The position numbers were made by a program, and so were the translations under genes. A stretch of DNA of 64,000 bases from Clostridium sp. AT4. Lineage in GTDB: Bacteria; Bacillota; Clostridia; Lachnospirales; Lachnospiraceae. Each line of letters begins with the position of its first letter. Within the stretch, counting starts at the first letter, position 1. This document shows positions 46,063-54,615 of this stretch, in pieces. The stretch is taken from contig NZ_LN999828.1 of the NCBI RefSeq assembly GCF_001517625.2, positions 1,982,661-2,046,660 on the forward strand, read 5' to 3'. The notes beneath the pieces are model-generated. The model saw only the letters and a list, made by a program, of their open reading frames with translations. It had not been told where the DNA came from and searched no databases.

Positions 46063-46087
46063 TCAGTTATCCCTCCTTCTGGAATAT

Positions 46088-46132
46088 AAAAGAAGAGCGC
46101 CGCGACTAATAAACATCAGCCACAACGCTCTC
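46088..46132 (-). terminator. Hairpin between genes 1 and 2 of cassette B
   Basis: On the minus strand GAGAGCG with GGCTGAT pairs with AGTCGCGGCGCTCTTC and leads into TTTTA. It is the counterpart of the hairpins at 43575 and 61418. Confidence 0.75.
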
Positions 46133-46168
46133 CCCCTTAATTTTTAATTGTCAGCTTCTGATCTAGGA

Positions 46169-47938
46169 TCAGTCCTCAACGTAGTAACCAAGGATAGCGC
46201 CGCCCTTAGCAACTACGAACTGATAATCATTGCCGTCCTTGTTCTTGGACTTGCTGTCGATTACCTTACCGGAAGTGTTTACTAAGAAGAACTCGTCTGT
46301 ATCAGTACCATTCTTAACTTCGATAGTACCATCGGTATTTCTTACATCTCTGGTAATAACAGCAATCTCCTGAATATCGTCAAGCTTCTTGTTGATGCCA
46401 AGAGCATCCAGATTTGCCTGCTTAATATCTGTATCTACATGATATGAAGACGGCAGAGCTGCGATGAAATCATCTGCATCATCCAACTTGAAGTAACCCT
46501 CAGCAGTATTTGCAACGTTTACATACTGAACTACTTGATACTTCTCGTCAGAACCAGCTCTTACAAGCTTACCAGACTGATAGTACTTGTCATCCTTCTC
46601 ACCAGTCTTACCAGCACCCTTGTTGCCGCCGGACTTCTCGAAGTAGAAGTTGTAGTTGTCACCGTCGATAGCTACGCTAGTCTTGTTGGTTCTCATAGCA
46701 CCGTCATCGCCGTCACCAAAGTAATAGCAATGATATCCATTAGCCTCAAACCACGGAGCATTCTGATCGAAACGATCCTCATCATCAAATAAATGATCAT
46801 CCAAATCGTCATCAGCCACAACAGTTAAGCTGCCTGTACCCTCGCCCTTGATAAATTTCAGGCCATTAACCATACGGCCATCGTTACGGAATGCATACTT
46901 CTTACCCTTGATGGTCTTGAACTCACCTGCGTACAGGTTGCCGCTACCATCTGCGTAGTACCATGCATCCTCATCATCGTTGTATTTGTCATAGTTCAGG
47001 TACTCAGCTGCAACTACCTTGAACCATCCTCTGCTTACGCGAGCACCGTCCTCAACGCTATTGAAGTATCTCCACTCCTTAGCGTACTGAGCTGCTACAC
47101 TGTTGGTAGAAGAAGAACTGTTGCCGCTTCTTACGCCGTCCTTGGAAGCCTTCTCTACATCCAGAGACCACTCTGCTGTCATAGCACCGTGCTGATCGAA
47201 CTCGTACTTCTTGCCGTTGATGGTCTTGCTCTTCTGAACATCGCCGTCTTTAGCCTTTACCTTCTTACCATTAGACTGGAAGTAGAACCAACGGCTCTGA
47301 TCCTCGTCCTCGTTGAATACAGGAGCAATCTCGTAGTCGTTTGTTGCCTCGTCATATGTAATATCCATCTGCAGCCAGCCAGTGGTCATTGCACCATCGT
47401 CCTCACCGCCGAAGTAGTAATCTCCGTCCTTGAAGCCGTCACCGTCTGTATTGTCAATGCGCTCTGCGTTGTCTTCTGCAACCCAACCGTACAGCATCTT
47501 ACCTTCCTCGTCGAAAGCATACTTCTTGCCGTTGATGGTCTTCAGAGCGATATTGCTGTTGTCGCCATTGGTAAGAGCCTTACCATTAGCCTGGAAGTAA
47601 TACCAGTAGTGCTCTGGCTCGTTGTCGTCGCCAGCATCCTCATTCTCAATAGCAACCCACTGGTTGGAAGCCATTACACCGTTGATATCTACGTAGTAGT
47701 AGTTATCACCGTCCTCGATGAGCTGGTCTACTGCCATCTCACCGTCGCTGTCTAAGTAATACCAGTTGTTTCCGGACTTCTTCCAGGAATCGGTTGCTCT
47801 CTCGCCGTCACGGTTGTAGTATACCCATGTTCCGTCTTCCTCTGCCCAGCCAGTAGCTGCGAAAGAAGTCATGGAAGCGCCGATAGCGAGCAGTGCTGCT
47901 GTTGAAAGTACAGCAACTAACTTTGTCTGCTTCTTCAT
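46169..47938 (-). CDS. Cassette B gene 1: secreted acidic cell-wall-binding-repeat protein
   Basis: 589 aa from the ATG at 47938, with the same AAAAGGAGAG site and signal peptide as copies A and C. The first 150 residues match A with few changes (for example GDDNEPEHYWYYF for GEDDEPEHYWYYF). A distinct segment follows KSKTINGKKYEFDQHGAM: SLDVEKASKDGVRSGNSSSS. The C-terminal 110 residues also differ. Same acidic character and narrow codon use. Its promoter has the best -35 of the three. Confidence 0.88.
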   Translation of the reverse strand: MKKQTKLVAVLSTAALLAIGASMTSFAATGWAEEDGTWVYYNRDGERATDSWKKSGNNWYYLDSDGEMAVDQLIEDGDNYYYVDINGVMASNQWVAIENEDAGDDNEPEHYWYYFQANGKALTNGDNSNIALKTINGKKYAFDEEGKMLYGWVAEDNAERIDNTDGDGFKDGDYYFGGEDDGAMTTGWLQMDITYDEATNDYEIAPVFNEDEDQSRWFYFQSNGKKVKAKDGDVQKSKTINGKKYEFDQHGAMTAEWSLDVEKASKDGVRSGNSSSSTNSVAAQYAKEWRYFNSVEDGARVSRGWFKVVAAEYLNYDKYNDDEDAWYYADGSGNLYAGEFKTIKGKKYAFRNDGRMVNGLKFIKGEGTGSLTVVADDDLDDHLFDDEDRFDQNAPWFEANGYHCYYFGDGDDGAMRTNKTSVAIDGDNYNFYFEKSGGNKGAGKTGEKDDKYYQSGKLVRAGSDEKYQVVQYVNVANTAEGYFKLDDADDFIAALPSSYHVDTDIKQANLDALGINKKLDDIQEIAVITRDVRNTDGTIEVKNGTDTDEFFLVNTSGKVIDSKSKNKDGNDYQFVVAKGGAILGYYVED

Positions 47939-48004
47939 AATGAATGCACTCTCCTTTTTGTTTTTGAAATACTTTTTGAAATTCCTTAATTGCATTACGA
48001 GTAG

Positions 48005-48033
48005 ATTATACTTCCGATAAGGAAAATTATCAA
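48005..48033 (-). promoter_or_regulatory. Cassette B promoter
   Basis: Minus strand TTGATA (48028-48033), 17 bp, TATAAT (48005-48010), with the same palindrome in the spacer as A and C. The rest of the 389-bp gap 47939-48327 is AT-rich and has no gene. Confidence 0.8.
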
Positions 48034-48269
48034 TACTTTTTTTGCATTTTTTGCAAAAACTGCTTATTTTTAGGAATATTGATATTTCCCGGATGAATAA
48101 CCAGCTCCATCACATGACATAGTATATTATAAATTCCGAAAAAAAGCCATAACTTTTACCTGTGCATTTTCTTACGTAATTATTACAAAAGTATTGAATA
48201 AGTGTATTATTGTATTTATCTGTGTACATGTATGTAAATTTAATGAAAAGAAAACGGTTTCCGTTGCTC

Positions 48270-48298
48270 TTGCGTCTTAAATAGCCGGATGCTATAAT
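48270..48298 (+). promoter_or_regulatory. Promoter of the Rpn-family gene
   Basis: TTGCGT (48270-48275), 17 bp, TATAAT (48293-48298). The downstream duplicate at about 49595-49612 keeps the same GCCGGATGCTATAATC stretch. Confidence 0.65.
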
Positions 48299-48327
48299 CA
48301 AAACAGGAGTGCGTGGGAAAGGACGGC

Positions 48328-49314
48328 ATGAATTTACAAAACACATATACGGCTAATACAATTCTTTCGGCGGATCCTGACGCCCAGAAAACAGATTATG
48401 TATGCAAGGCCGTTTTGAAGTCACGATGGGTTTTGGCAAATATACTGAAAGGTGTTATTTCTGAATATGCGGATACACCAGTCCATGAAATTGCCGAAAC
48501 CTATATCGAACCAGATCAGATAGAACTTTATCTGCCGGTAAATGGTTTCCCGGAACAGATTAAGGGACTCGACAAGGAAGATACTGCTTATTTACAAACC
48601 ACGGTATACTATGATGTCCGGCTGCGGGCACTGCTGCCAAACCGTACGAAAACTCAGGTGTATTTGTATATTGATGTGGAAGCCCAGAATGCTGCACGTG
48701 AAAGTCGTCTTGGATATCCGCTTGAAAAGAGAGTCATTTATTATATGTCCCGTATGATTTCAAATCAGCTTCAAACGGTTTCAAGAGATACCAATTATAA
48801 TGTGATTCAAAAGGTCTACAGCATATGGATCTGTATGGGAGATGATATCCCTAAAAATATGCAGCAGTCTATTACAGGGTTTACCATAGCCAAAGAGGAT
48901 ATTTATAGGAAAATAGATGTCCCTAAGAAAAACTATGATCTGATGAGCGCTGTTTTCATACGGCTGGGACATGGCGAAACAGATGAACGTCTGATTGGAA
49001 TGCTGCAGACCATTTTCACAGATGATGCACCGCCTGAGGAGCGGCTGAATAAACTTGAGATGGAATACGGTATTCCCAGAACCAAAGAATTTAACGAGGA
49101 GGTGGCTAAAATGTGTACCTACAGCCAGTTTATGTTGGACAGGGGAGAGAAAGAGGGACTAAAAAAAGGACTTGAAACCGGAAAATACAAAACCTACTAC
49201 GATCTCATTTCCGATGGAACTCTTACCTTAAAACAGGCAGCCGAAAAGTGCAGCCTGTCTCCGGATGAATTCCAGAAGAAGCTGATTGAATTAAAAATTA
49301 CAGAATCATGCTAG
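48328..49314 (+). CDS. Rpn family / PD-(D/E)XK nuclease-transposase-like protein
   Basis: 328 aa from the ATG at 48328 (MNLQNTYTANTILS) with AAAGGACG; a GTG five codons earlier is the alternative. The nuclease core has VYYDVRLRALLPN with the Asp and TQVYLYIDVEAQNA, matching the D...ExQ pattern of the PD-(D/E)XK family transposase group. The C-terminal third is helical and contains the GIPRTKEFNEEVAKM and LTLKQAAEKCSLSPDEF segments common in gut Clostridia. Relatives act in RecA-independent recombination or are of unknown role. Confidence 0.8.
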   Translation: MNLQNTYTANTILSADPDAQKTDYVCKAVLKSRWVLANILKGVISEYADTPVHEIAETYIEPDQIELYLPVNGFPEQIKGLDKEDTAYLQTTVYYDVRLRALLPNRTKTQVYLYIDVEAQNAARESRLGYPLEKRVIYYMSRMISNQLQTVSRDTNYNVIQKVYSIWICMGDDIPKNMQQSITGFTIAKEDIYRKIDVPKKNYDLMSAVFIRLGHGETDERLIGMLQTIFTDDAPPEERLNKLEMEYGIPRTKEFNEEVAKMCTYSQFMLDRGEKEGLKKGLETGKYKTYYDLISDGTLTLKQAAEKCSLSPDEFQKKLIELKITESC

Positions 49315-49525
49315 TGTACTGTTTCATTCACTTTCAGTATAATGACACAGAATGAATTTTCAACCTGTAAGACGGGGGAATGGGTTGCAGTAGCATCGTC
49401 GAATAAGACAACACACCAGATTAACCGGGCATGATGGAGAGGTGCTTAAAACAAGTTCGGCAGACTCGGCGGGATCGATTTCCTGCTGCATCTGTCGGGC
49501 TTTTTTATTACATTTTGTTGTAGTA

Positions 49526-50036
49526 TTTATCTGTGTATACTGGCACAATTTTAACGAAAAGAAATCGTTTTCCATTCGCCTTGCTTCCCAAATAGCCGGA
49601 TGCTATAATCAAAACAGTTTTATAATCACGGTGGGTTCTGGCAACTGTATTAAAAGAAATTATCCCATAAGATATACAGCAGTCCATTACAGGATTTGCT
49701 GCAACAAAACAGGATATTTATAAGGAAATTGATATCCCAAAAAAACTATGACCTGAGGAGCGGTTAAAAAAGCCTGAGATGGAATACGGCATTCCCAGAA
49801 CCAAAGAATTTAACGAAGAGGCGGCTAAGATGTGTACCTACAGCCAGTTTATGTTGGACATGGGAGAGAAAATAGGCCTTGAAACCGGCAAATACAAAAC
49901 CTACTACGATCTTATTTCTGACGGGACTCTGACCTTAAAGCAGGCAGCCGAAAAGTGCAGCCGGTCTCCGGATGAATTCCAGAGGAAACTGTTTAAATTA
50001 AAAATTACAGAATCATGCCAGATTAACCGAATATAA
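49526..50036 (+). pseudogene. Decayed tandem copy of the Rpn-family gene
   Basis: From 49526 the sequence follows the upstream region and gene at 48210-49314: the promoter stretch GCCGGATGCTATAATC is kept, most of the 5' two thirds is deleted, and the 3' end from MEYGIPRTKEFNEEAAKMC (49779 on) is kept with a short in-frame deletion, giving an 85-codon frame. The 3' flank (AGATTAACC, GGAGAGG, TTTTTTATT) is also duplicated. 49315-49525 has no other gene. Confidence 0.8.
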
Positions 50037-50151
50037 TGGAGAGGCGACGGACTTTTTTATTGCATTTTCTATTTGACATAACCCTCCAATAGATATACTA
50101 TAAAACTATCCAAAGTCTGTTTTCAGACGATTGTATGAAAGGAGAAGAGTT

Positions 50152-50706
50152 ATGAAACGTTTCACAAAGACAATGGCTGCTTTGGGGTTGGCGGCTGTGA
50201 TGGGTGCAGGCTCTGCTTTTACAGGACTTGCAGATGTAACCACTTCTGTAAAACCGGTTGCCACTTCCAGAAAAACAGGATGGGTAGATGTGCAGAATCA
50301 CTGGTATTATTTTGACGCAAATGGAAATCCGGTAAAGAATCAGTGGATTCAGGACGGAAACAACCGCTACTGGATGCAGGAAGACGGGGAAATGTCAAAG
50401 CAGAAATGGGTCTATACCGAAGGCCAGTGGTACTGGGTAAATGCCCAGGGTGCTCAGGCCAGCAATATCTGGGTTGAGGACGGCGGCTCCTGGTATTATA
50501 TGGGAGGCGACGGACGGATGATGACCAACACCTGGCTGGATTATGCAGGAAAATGGTATTATCTCACAGAAACCGGCGCTGCTGCCAGAGGATGGAAAGA
50601 ACTGGGAGAAAAATGGTATTTCTTTAATGATTCCGACTGCAGTATGGCAAAGGATACCATGGTCGGCCAGTACCGTGTAGATGTAAACGGTGTATATATT
50701 CCTTAG
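50152..50706 (+). CDS. Small secreted cell-wall-binding-repeat protein
   Basis: 184 aa from the ATG at 50152 (MKRFTKTMAALGLAAVMGAG) after AAAGGAG. Signal peptide, cleavage near GLA. The mature protein is about seven wall-binding repeats (HWYYFDANGNPVKNQW, SWYYMGGDGRMMTNTW, KWYYLTETGAAARGW), with almost nothing else. Similar minimal repeat proteins may act as wall lectins or adaptors. It is convergent with rplL and lies where rpoB is usually expected. Confidence 0.85.
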   Translation: MKRFTKTMAALGLAAVMGAGSAFTGLADVTTSVKPVATSRKTGWVDVQNHWYYFDANGNPVKNQWIQDGNNRYWMQEDGEMSKQKWVYTEGQWYWVNAQGAQASNIWVEDGGSWYYMGGDGRMMTNTWLDYAGKWYYLTETGAAARGWKELGEKWYFFNDSDCSMAKDTMVGQYRVDVNGVYIP

Positions 50707-50707
50707 T

Positions 50708-50757
50708 ATAAAAAAGAACCGCAGGATCCATTTTCACAGATCTGCGGTTCTTATTAT
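50708..50757. terminator. Bidirectional terminator between the repeat-protein gene and rplL
   Basis: AAGAACCGCAG pairs with CTGCGGTTCTT, with an A-tract before and TTATTAT after. Confidence 0.88.
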
Positions 50758-50808
50758 ATCCGTTGATACAGAAATGATATCTCAGGACGTTATCAGCGAA
50801 AAGCCTGA

Positions 50809-51183
50809 TTACTTCAGAGTAACCTTTGCTCCCTCTGCCTCTAACTTTGTCTTGATATCCTCTGCCTCTTCCTTGGAAGCGCCCTGCTTTAATACCTTTG
50901 GTGCGCCGTCAACTACGTCCTTAGCTTCCTTCAGGCCAAGACCGGTAGCTTCACGAACAACCTTGATAACCTTAACCTTGTTAGGACCAACCTCAGTCAG
51001 CTCTACGTCGAACTCAGTCTTCTCCTCAGCTGCTGCTGCGCCAGCACCTGCTGCTGCAACTACAACGCCTGCTGCTGCAGATACGCCAAACTCTTCCTCA
51101 CATGCCTTTACTAACTCGTTCAGTTCTAATACGGATAATTCCTTGATAGCTTCGATAAACTCAGCGGTTGTTAACTTTGCCAT
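50809..51183 (-). CDS. rplL: 50S ribosomal protein L7/L12
   Basis: 124 aa, usual length. N-terminal dimerisation domain ([20 protein letters not shown]), Ala/Gly-rich hinge, and C-terminal domain with [19 protein letters not shown] and [13 protein letters not shown]. Forms the ribosomal stalk that recruits translation GTPases. Last gene of the rplJL unit; a terminator follows. Confidence 0.98.
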   Translation of the reverse strand: MAKLTTAEFIEAIKELSVLELNELVKACEEEFGVSAAAGVVVAAAGAGAAAAEEKTEFDVELTEVGPNKVKVIKVVREATGLGLKEAKDVVDGAPKVLKQGASKEEAEDIKTKLEAEGAKVTLK

Positions 51184-51289
51184 TTTAATTTCCTCCTGTT
51201 TATTATTTACTTTCGATAATATGGTCTTTCATCTTATGCGGCCCATGCCGGTCTAAGCGGCTGCGGGCGGCCAAATTTTGCATTGAAGC

Positions 51290-51790
51290 TTATGCTTCTG
51301 CTGCGCCACCGTTCTTTTCTGCGATCTGGTTGAGAACGCGTGCCAGATTGGTGATTGGGGACTGGATGCTTCCAAGCAGCTTGCCAAGAAGTACCTCTCT
51401 GGACGGGATTGTAGCGATCACCTGAGTACCAGCCTGATCGTAGTAGGTTCCTTCTACTACTGAGCCCTTCAGTTCCAGATTTGGAGCTGTCTTTGCGAAC
51501 TCAGCAAGGATTCTTGCAGGTGCAGTAGCATCATCCTTGGATACTGCAAGAGCAGTAGGTCCTTCCAGATGTGGATCCAGAGCTGCGAACTCTGTTCCTT
51601 CTGCGGCACGCTTGATCAGGGTATTCTTGTATACCTTGTAAGACACGCCAGCTTCTCTTAACTGCTTACGCAGTCTTGTATCCTGCTCAACTGTCAGGCC
51701 GCGGTAGTCAACAACAACTGCGCCGCATGCGCCGTCCAGCATAGCCTTGATCTCGTCAACGATTGGCTGCTTTAATTCAACTTTTGCCAT
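51290..51790 (-). CDS. rplJ: 50S ribosomal protein L10
   Basis: 166 aa. Start MAKVELKQPIVDEIKAML; GAVVVDYRGLTVEQDTRLRK and YKVYKNTLIKRAAEGTEF are family landmarks. The C-terminal helix (SPITNLARVLNQIAEKN) binds L7/L12 dimers. Regulated through the upstream L10 leader. 106 bp separate it from rplL. Confidence 0.98.
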   Translation of the reverse strand: MAKVELKQPIVDEIKAMLDGACGAVVVDYRGLTVEQDTRLRKQLREAGVSYKVYKNTLIKRAAEGTEFAALDPHLEGPTALAVSKDDATAPARILAEFAKTAPNLELKGSVVEGTYYDQAGTQVIATIPSREVLLGKLLGSIQSPITNLARVLNQIAEKNGGAAEA

Positions 51791-51845
51791 GAATGGTTTA
51801 CCTCCTTATAGTATTTGTGCATTGAAAACCATAGCATGGGAACGG

Positions 51846-51971
51846 ATATAAAAAACCTCCCTGCCACACGGACAGAGAGGACGCAAAATCTCAATCAGAG
51901 TTTTGTATGTTCCTCGGCAGGCGTTAAAACTTACACCAGATGGTACCTGCTGTCTTCGGGCATTCAACACT
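51846..51971 (-). ncRNA. Ribosomal protein L10 leader with attenuator
   Basis: The 5' leader of rplJ-rplL from the predicted start near 51971. It contains a long imperfect helix (with GCAGGTACC and GCCTGCCGAGG on opposite sides) and ends in a terminator, CCTCTCTGTCC against GGCAGGGAGG followed by TTTTTT (51849-51881). This matches the known L10 leader, where L10(L12) binding represses its own operon. The assignment rests on position and general shape. Confidence 0.75.
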
Positions 51972-51977
51972 TGTATT

Positions 51978-52006
51978 AAGATAGCACATTTGCCTTGAAA
52001 TGTCAA
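51978..52006 (-). promoter_or_regulatory. rplJ promoter
   Basis: Minus strand TTGACA (52001-52006), 17 bp, TATCTT (51978-51983). Confidence 0.85.
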
Positions 52007-52039
52007 CTGGTTTTTTCAATTTTTGAGCCGGATTTTTCC

Positions 52040-52127
52040 GGCACTTTTACGGCACTTTTACGGCAAACGGCCGGGAACATTTCCCCGGATATATAAACGG
52101 CTGGGCCGGGGACATTTCCCCGGATAT
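52040..52127. repeat. Short tandem repeats and twin hairpins between rplA and rplJ
   Basis: GGCACTTTTAC occurs twice in a row (52040-52061). CCGGG(A/G)ACATTTCCCCGGATAT occurs twice (52071-52092 and 52106-52127); each copy can fold as CCGGGG/CCCCGG with an ACATTT loop. No gene is present in 51791-52189 beyond the listed leader, promoter and terminator. Confidence 0.8.
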
Positions 52128-52128
52128 G

Positions 52129-52167
52129 CAAAAACAGCGGACCCGCAAAACTGCGCTGCCCGCTGTA
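52129..52167 (-). terminator. Terminator after rplA
   Basis: Minus strand ACAGCGG pairs with CCGCTGT, followed by TTTTTG. It separates rplK-rplA from rplJ-rplL, which has its own promoter. Confidence 0.85.
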
Positions 52168-52189
52168 ATTCTATATTCTGGACTCCAAA

Positions 52190-52885
52190 TTAGTTGGAAA
52201 GCTTTGCTACGTTCAGCTTTAAGCCGGGGCCCATAGTAGAGGTAAGAGCTACGCTCTTTAAGTATGCGCCCTTTACAGTGCTTGGCTTTGCCTTTAAGAT
52301 AGCGTCCATAAGCGTCTGGAAGTTGTCCGCTAACTGCTCCTCAGTGAAGGAAGCTTTTCCTACTGGCACATGGATAATGTTTGTCTTGTCAAGTCTGTAT
52401 TCGATCTTACCAGCTTTGATATCGTTGATAGCCTTGGTTACATCCATGGTTACGGTACCAGCCTTTGGGTTTGGCATTAAGCCCTTAGGTCCAAGTACAC
52501 GGCCCAGACGACCAACAACGCCCATCATGTCAGGAGTTGCTACTACAACGTCGAAATCCAGCCATCCTTCGTTCTGGATCTTCGGGATCAGCTCCTCAGC
52601 TCCTACATAGTCAGCTCCTGCTGCCTGTGCCTCGTCAGCCTTTGGTCCCTTTGCGAATACCAGAATACGAACGGTCTTACCGGTTCCGTGAGGAAGTACA
52701 ACAGCGCCGCGGATCTGCTGATCAGCGTGACGTCCGTCACATCCTGTTCTGATATGAAGCTCTACAGTCTCGTCAAATTTTGCAGAAGCGTTCTTCTTAA
52801 CGATAGAGATAGCGTCTGCTACGTCATAAAGTGCAGCGCGGTCTACGTTCTTCATAGCCTCTGCATATCTTTTTCCTGATTTCAT
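52190..52885 (-). CDS. rplA: 50S ribosomal protein L1
   Basis: 231 aa, usual length. [20 protein letters not shown] start, [51 protein letters not shown] are diagnostic. Binds the L1 stalk of 23S rRNA. Follows rplK by 78 bp; probably cotranscribed from the rpmG or nusG side. Confidence 0.98.
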   Translation of the reverse strand: MKSGKRYAEAMKNVDRAALYDVADAISIVKKNASAKFDETVELHIRTGCDGRHADQQIRGAVVLPHGTGKTVRILVFAKGPKADEAQAAGADYVGAEELIPKIQNEGWLDFDVVVATPDMMGVVGRLGRVLGPKGLMPNPKAGTVTMDVTKAINDIKAGKIEYRLDKTNIIHVPVGKASFTEEQLADNFQTLMDAILKAKPSTVKGAYLKSVALTSTMGPGLKLNVAKLSN

Positions 52886-52963
52886 TTAAAATAACCTCCT
52901 AGTGGTATTGACGGGGAATCTCCCTCCCACGTTCTCTGTTGCAAATACAACGGGTATTCCTAA

Positions 52964-53398
52964 TTACTCCTCGATGGTAACGCCCATACTTCTTGCTGTA
53001 CCGGCTACCATGCTCATAGCAGCTTCCAGGCTTGCAGCGTTTAAGTCTGGCATCTTTGTCTCTGCAATCTTCTGCAGATCAGCCTTCTTTAATACAGCAA
53101 CCTTGGTCTTGTTAGGAACGCCGGAACCGCTCTTAATGCTGCATGCCTTCTTGATCAGAACGGCTGCTGGCGGAGTCTTGGTGATGAAGCTGAAGCTTCT
53201 GTCAGCGTATACGGTAATAACTACAGGGATGATCATGTCGCCCTGATCTGCTGTTCTAGCGTTGAACTCTTTGGTGAACTGTACGATGTTTACACCGTGC
53301 TGACCAAGAGCCGGACCAACTGGCGGAGCTGGTGTAGCCTTGCCTGCTGGAATCTGTAATTTGATATATCCTGTTACTTTCTTTGCCATCTTAGGCAC
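52964..53398 (-). CDS. rplK: 50S ribosomal protein L11
   Basis: 144 aa. [20 protein letters not shown] and [19 protein letters not shown] at the start, [19 protein letters not shown] in the middle, and the C-terminal [12 protein letters not shown]. Binds the GTPase-associated region of 23S rRNA. Good AGGAGG site. Confidence 0.98.
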   Translation of the reverse strand: MPKMAKKVTGYIKLQIPAGKATPAPPVGPALGQHGVNIVQFTKEFNARTADQGDMIIPVVITVYADRSFSFITKTPPAAVLIKKACSIKSGSGVPNKTKVAVLKKADLQKIAETKMPDLNAASLEAAMSMVAGTARSMGVTIEE

Positions 53399-53490
53399 CT
53401 CCTAAAATCATGTGGTATTGTCGGGAATGTCCCTCCCACCAGCCTTCGCACCCGCAAAAGCTGATCTTTTTGTCTGTTCCACAGATCTGC

Positions 53491-54006
53491 TTACATCTTC
53501 TTGACTTCAGCAAATCCCAGCTCGACCGGTGTCTCGCGGCCGAACATTTCTACATTGATGGTGATGGTCTGTTTACTGTCATTGACAGCCTTAATGGCGC
53601 CTACAGTATCCTTCCATGCACCGGAGATAACGGTTATCATATCTCCCACTTCAAAATCGACTAAGACATCTGTCTTTACGAAGCCCAGACTTGCCATCTC
53701 TTCTTCTGTCAGAGGAACCGGTTTGGAGCCCGGACCAACAAAGCCTGTAACGCCTCGGGTATTGCGTACTACGTACCATGTGTCATCATTCATGACCATG
53801 TTGATCAGTACATAACCCGGGAACATCTTTTTGTCGGCTTTCTTCTCCACGCCGTTTTTCAGCTCTACTACAGGGAGCATGGGCACAGACACTTCAAGGA
53901 TCTGATCCTGAAGATTTCTGTTTTCAATGGTCTTCTCGATATCGACTTTGACTTTGTTCTCATAACCTGAGTAGGTATGGACTACATACCAATGTGCTTC
54001 TGACAT
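53491..54006 (-). CDS. nusG: Transcription antitermination factor NusG
   Basis: 171 aa. NGN domain from HWYVVHTYSGYENKVKVDIE, with GYVLINMVMNDDTWYVVRNT and GVTGFVGPGSKPVPL. C-terminal KOW domain VGDMITVISGAWKDTVGAI. Placed between secE and rplK as in most bacteria, so this is the housekeeping factor and not a specialised LoaP paralogue. Confidence 0.97.
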   Translation of the reverse strand: MSEAHWYVVHTYSGYENKVKVDIEKTIENRNLQDQILEVSVPMLPVVELKNGVEKKADKKMFPGYVLINMVMNDDTWYVVRNTRGVTGFVGPGSKPVPLTEEEMASLGFVKTDVLVDFEVGDMITVISGAWKDTVGAIKAVNDSKQTITINVEMFGRETPVELGFAEVKKM

Positions 54007-54027
54007 ACAATCACCCTCGCCTTTGAA

Positions 54028-54282
54028 TTAAAGAATAAAACTTAAACCGAATTTCATAACCATGTCCAGTACGCCGATCAGTACACCGATGAAAATGGAC
54101 ATGATCACCACTGCAACTGTCTGCTTGGCTACGGTTTCCTTATCAGCAAAGACGATCTTTTTGTACTCTTTTTTCAGGCCCTTGAAAAAGCTTGGCTTTT
54201 TCTCGTGCTTAGCCGTTTTCTTGTCAGCCCTGGCCGCTTTTTCGGTGGTTTCTACAGCAGTATTCACTGTATTTTCTTCCAT
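54028..54282 (-). CDS. secE: Preprotein translocase subunit SecE
   Basis: 84 aa. A charged N-terminal extension (rich in Lys and Thr) precedes the SecE core, FFKGLKKEYKKIVFADKETV, and a single membrane helix (VAVVIMSIFIGVLIGVLDMV). Essential clamp of SecYEG. 21 bp upstream of nusG. Confidence 0.95.
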   Translation of the reverse strand: MEENTVNTAVETTEKAARADKKTAKHEKKPSFFKGLKKEYKKIVFADKETVAKQTVAVVIMSIFIGVLIGVLDMVMKFGLSFIL

Positions 54283-54308
54283 AATTTCACGTCCTTTACT
54301 GAACAGGA

Positions 54309-54458
54309 TTACTTTGTTTCCTTGTGTAACGTATGTCTCTTGCAGAATCTGCAGTACTTCTTGGTCTCCATGCGGTCCGGATGAGTCTTCTTATCCTTCG
54401 TCATGTTGTAGTTACGCTGCTTGCATTCTGTACATGCCAGTGTGATCTTTGTGCGCAC
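54309..54458 (-). CDS. rpmG: 50S ribosomal protein L33
   Basis: 49 aa from a GTG at 54458 (reads [18 protein letters not shown]), with GGAGGTG at ideal spacing; the ATG five codons earlier overlaps that site, so it is not the likely start. Two CxxC pairs (CTEC and CRFC) give the zinc-ribbon form of L33. Ends RHTLHKETK. First gene of the rpmG-secE-nusG unit. Confidence 0.93.
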   Translation of the reverse strand: MRTKITLACTECKQRNYNMTKDKKTHPDRMETKKYCRFCKRHTLHKETK

Positions 54459-54554
54459 GACTTCCACCTCCATTTAATTTATCGTAAATCATTGAGTTGC
54501 TTCAGGTCTTAATTTTGAGCATAAAAAAAAGACCTGTCTTCCATTCGCCCGTAT

Positions 54555-54584
54555 AATATAACACAAAAATCCGGCGTTCGTCAA
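54555..54584 (-). promoter_or_regulatory. Promoter of rpmG-secE-nusG
   Basis: Minus strand TTGACG (54579-54584), 18 bp, TATATT (54555-54560), about 100 bp before rpmG. Confidence 0.7.
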
Positions 54585-54615
54585 GAGGAAGGACGGTCTT
54601 TTTTATGAAGAGTTT

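Noticed and set aside
52040-52127. CRISPR-like repeat array
   Set aside because: Only two copies per unit, no spacers and no cas genes in the window.
53491-54006. LoaP-type specialised NusG regulating the glycan loci
   Set aside because: The gene lies in the secE-nusG-rplK context and is the housekeeping NusG.
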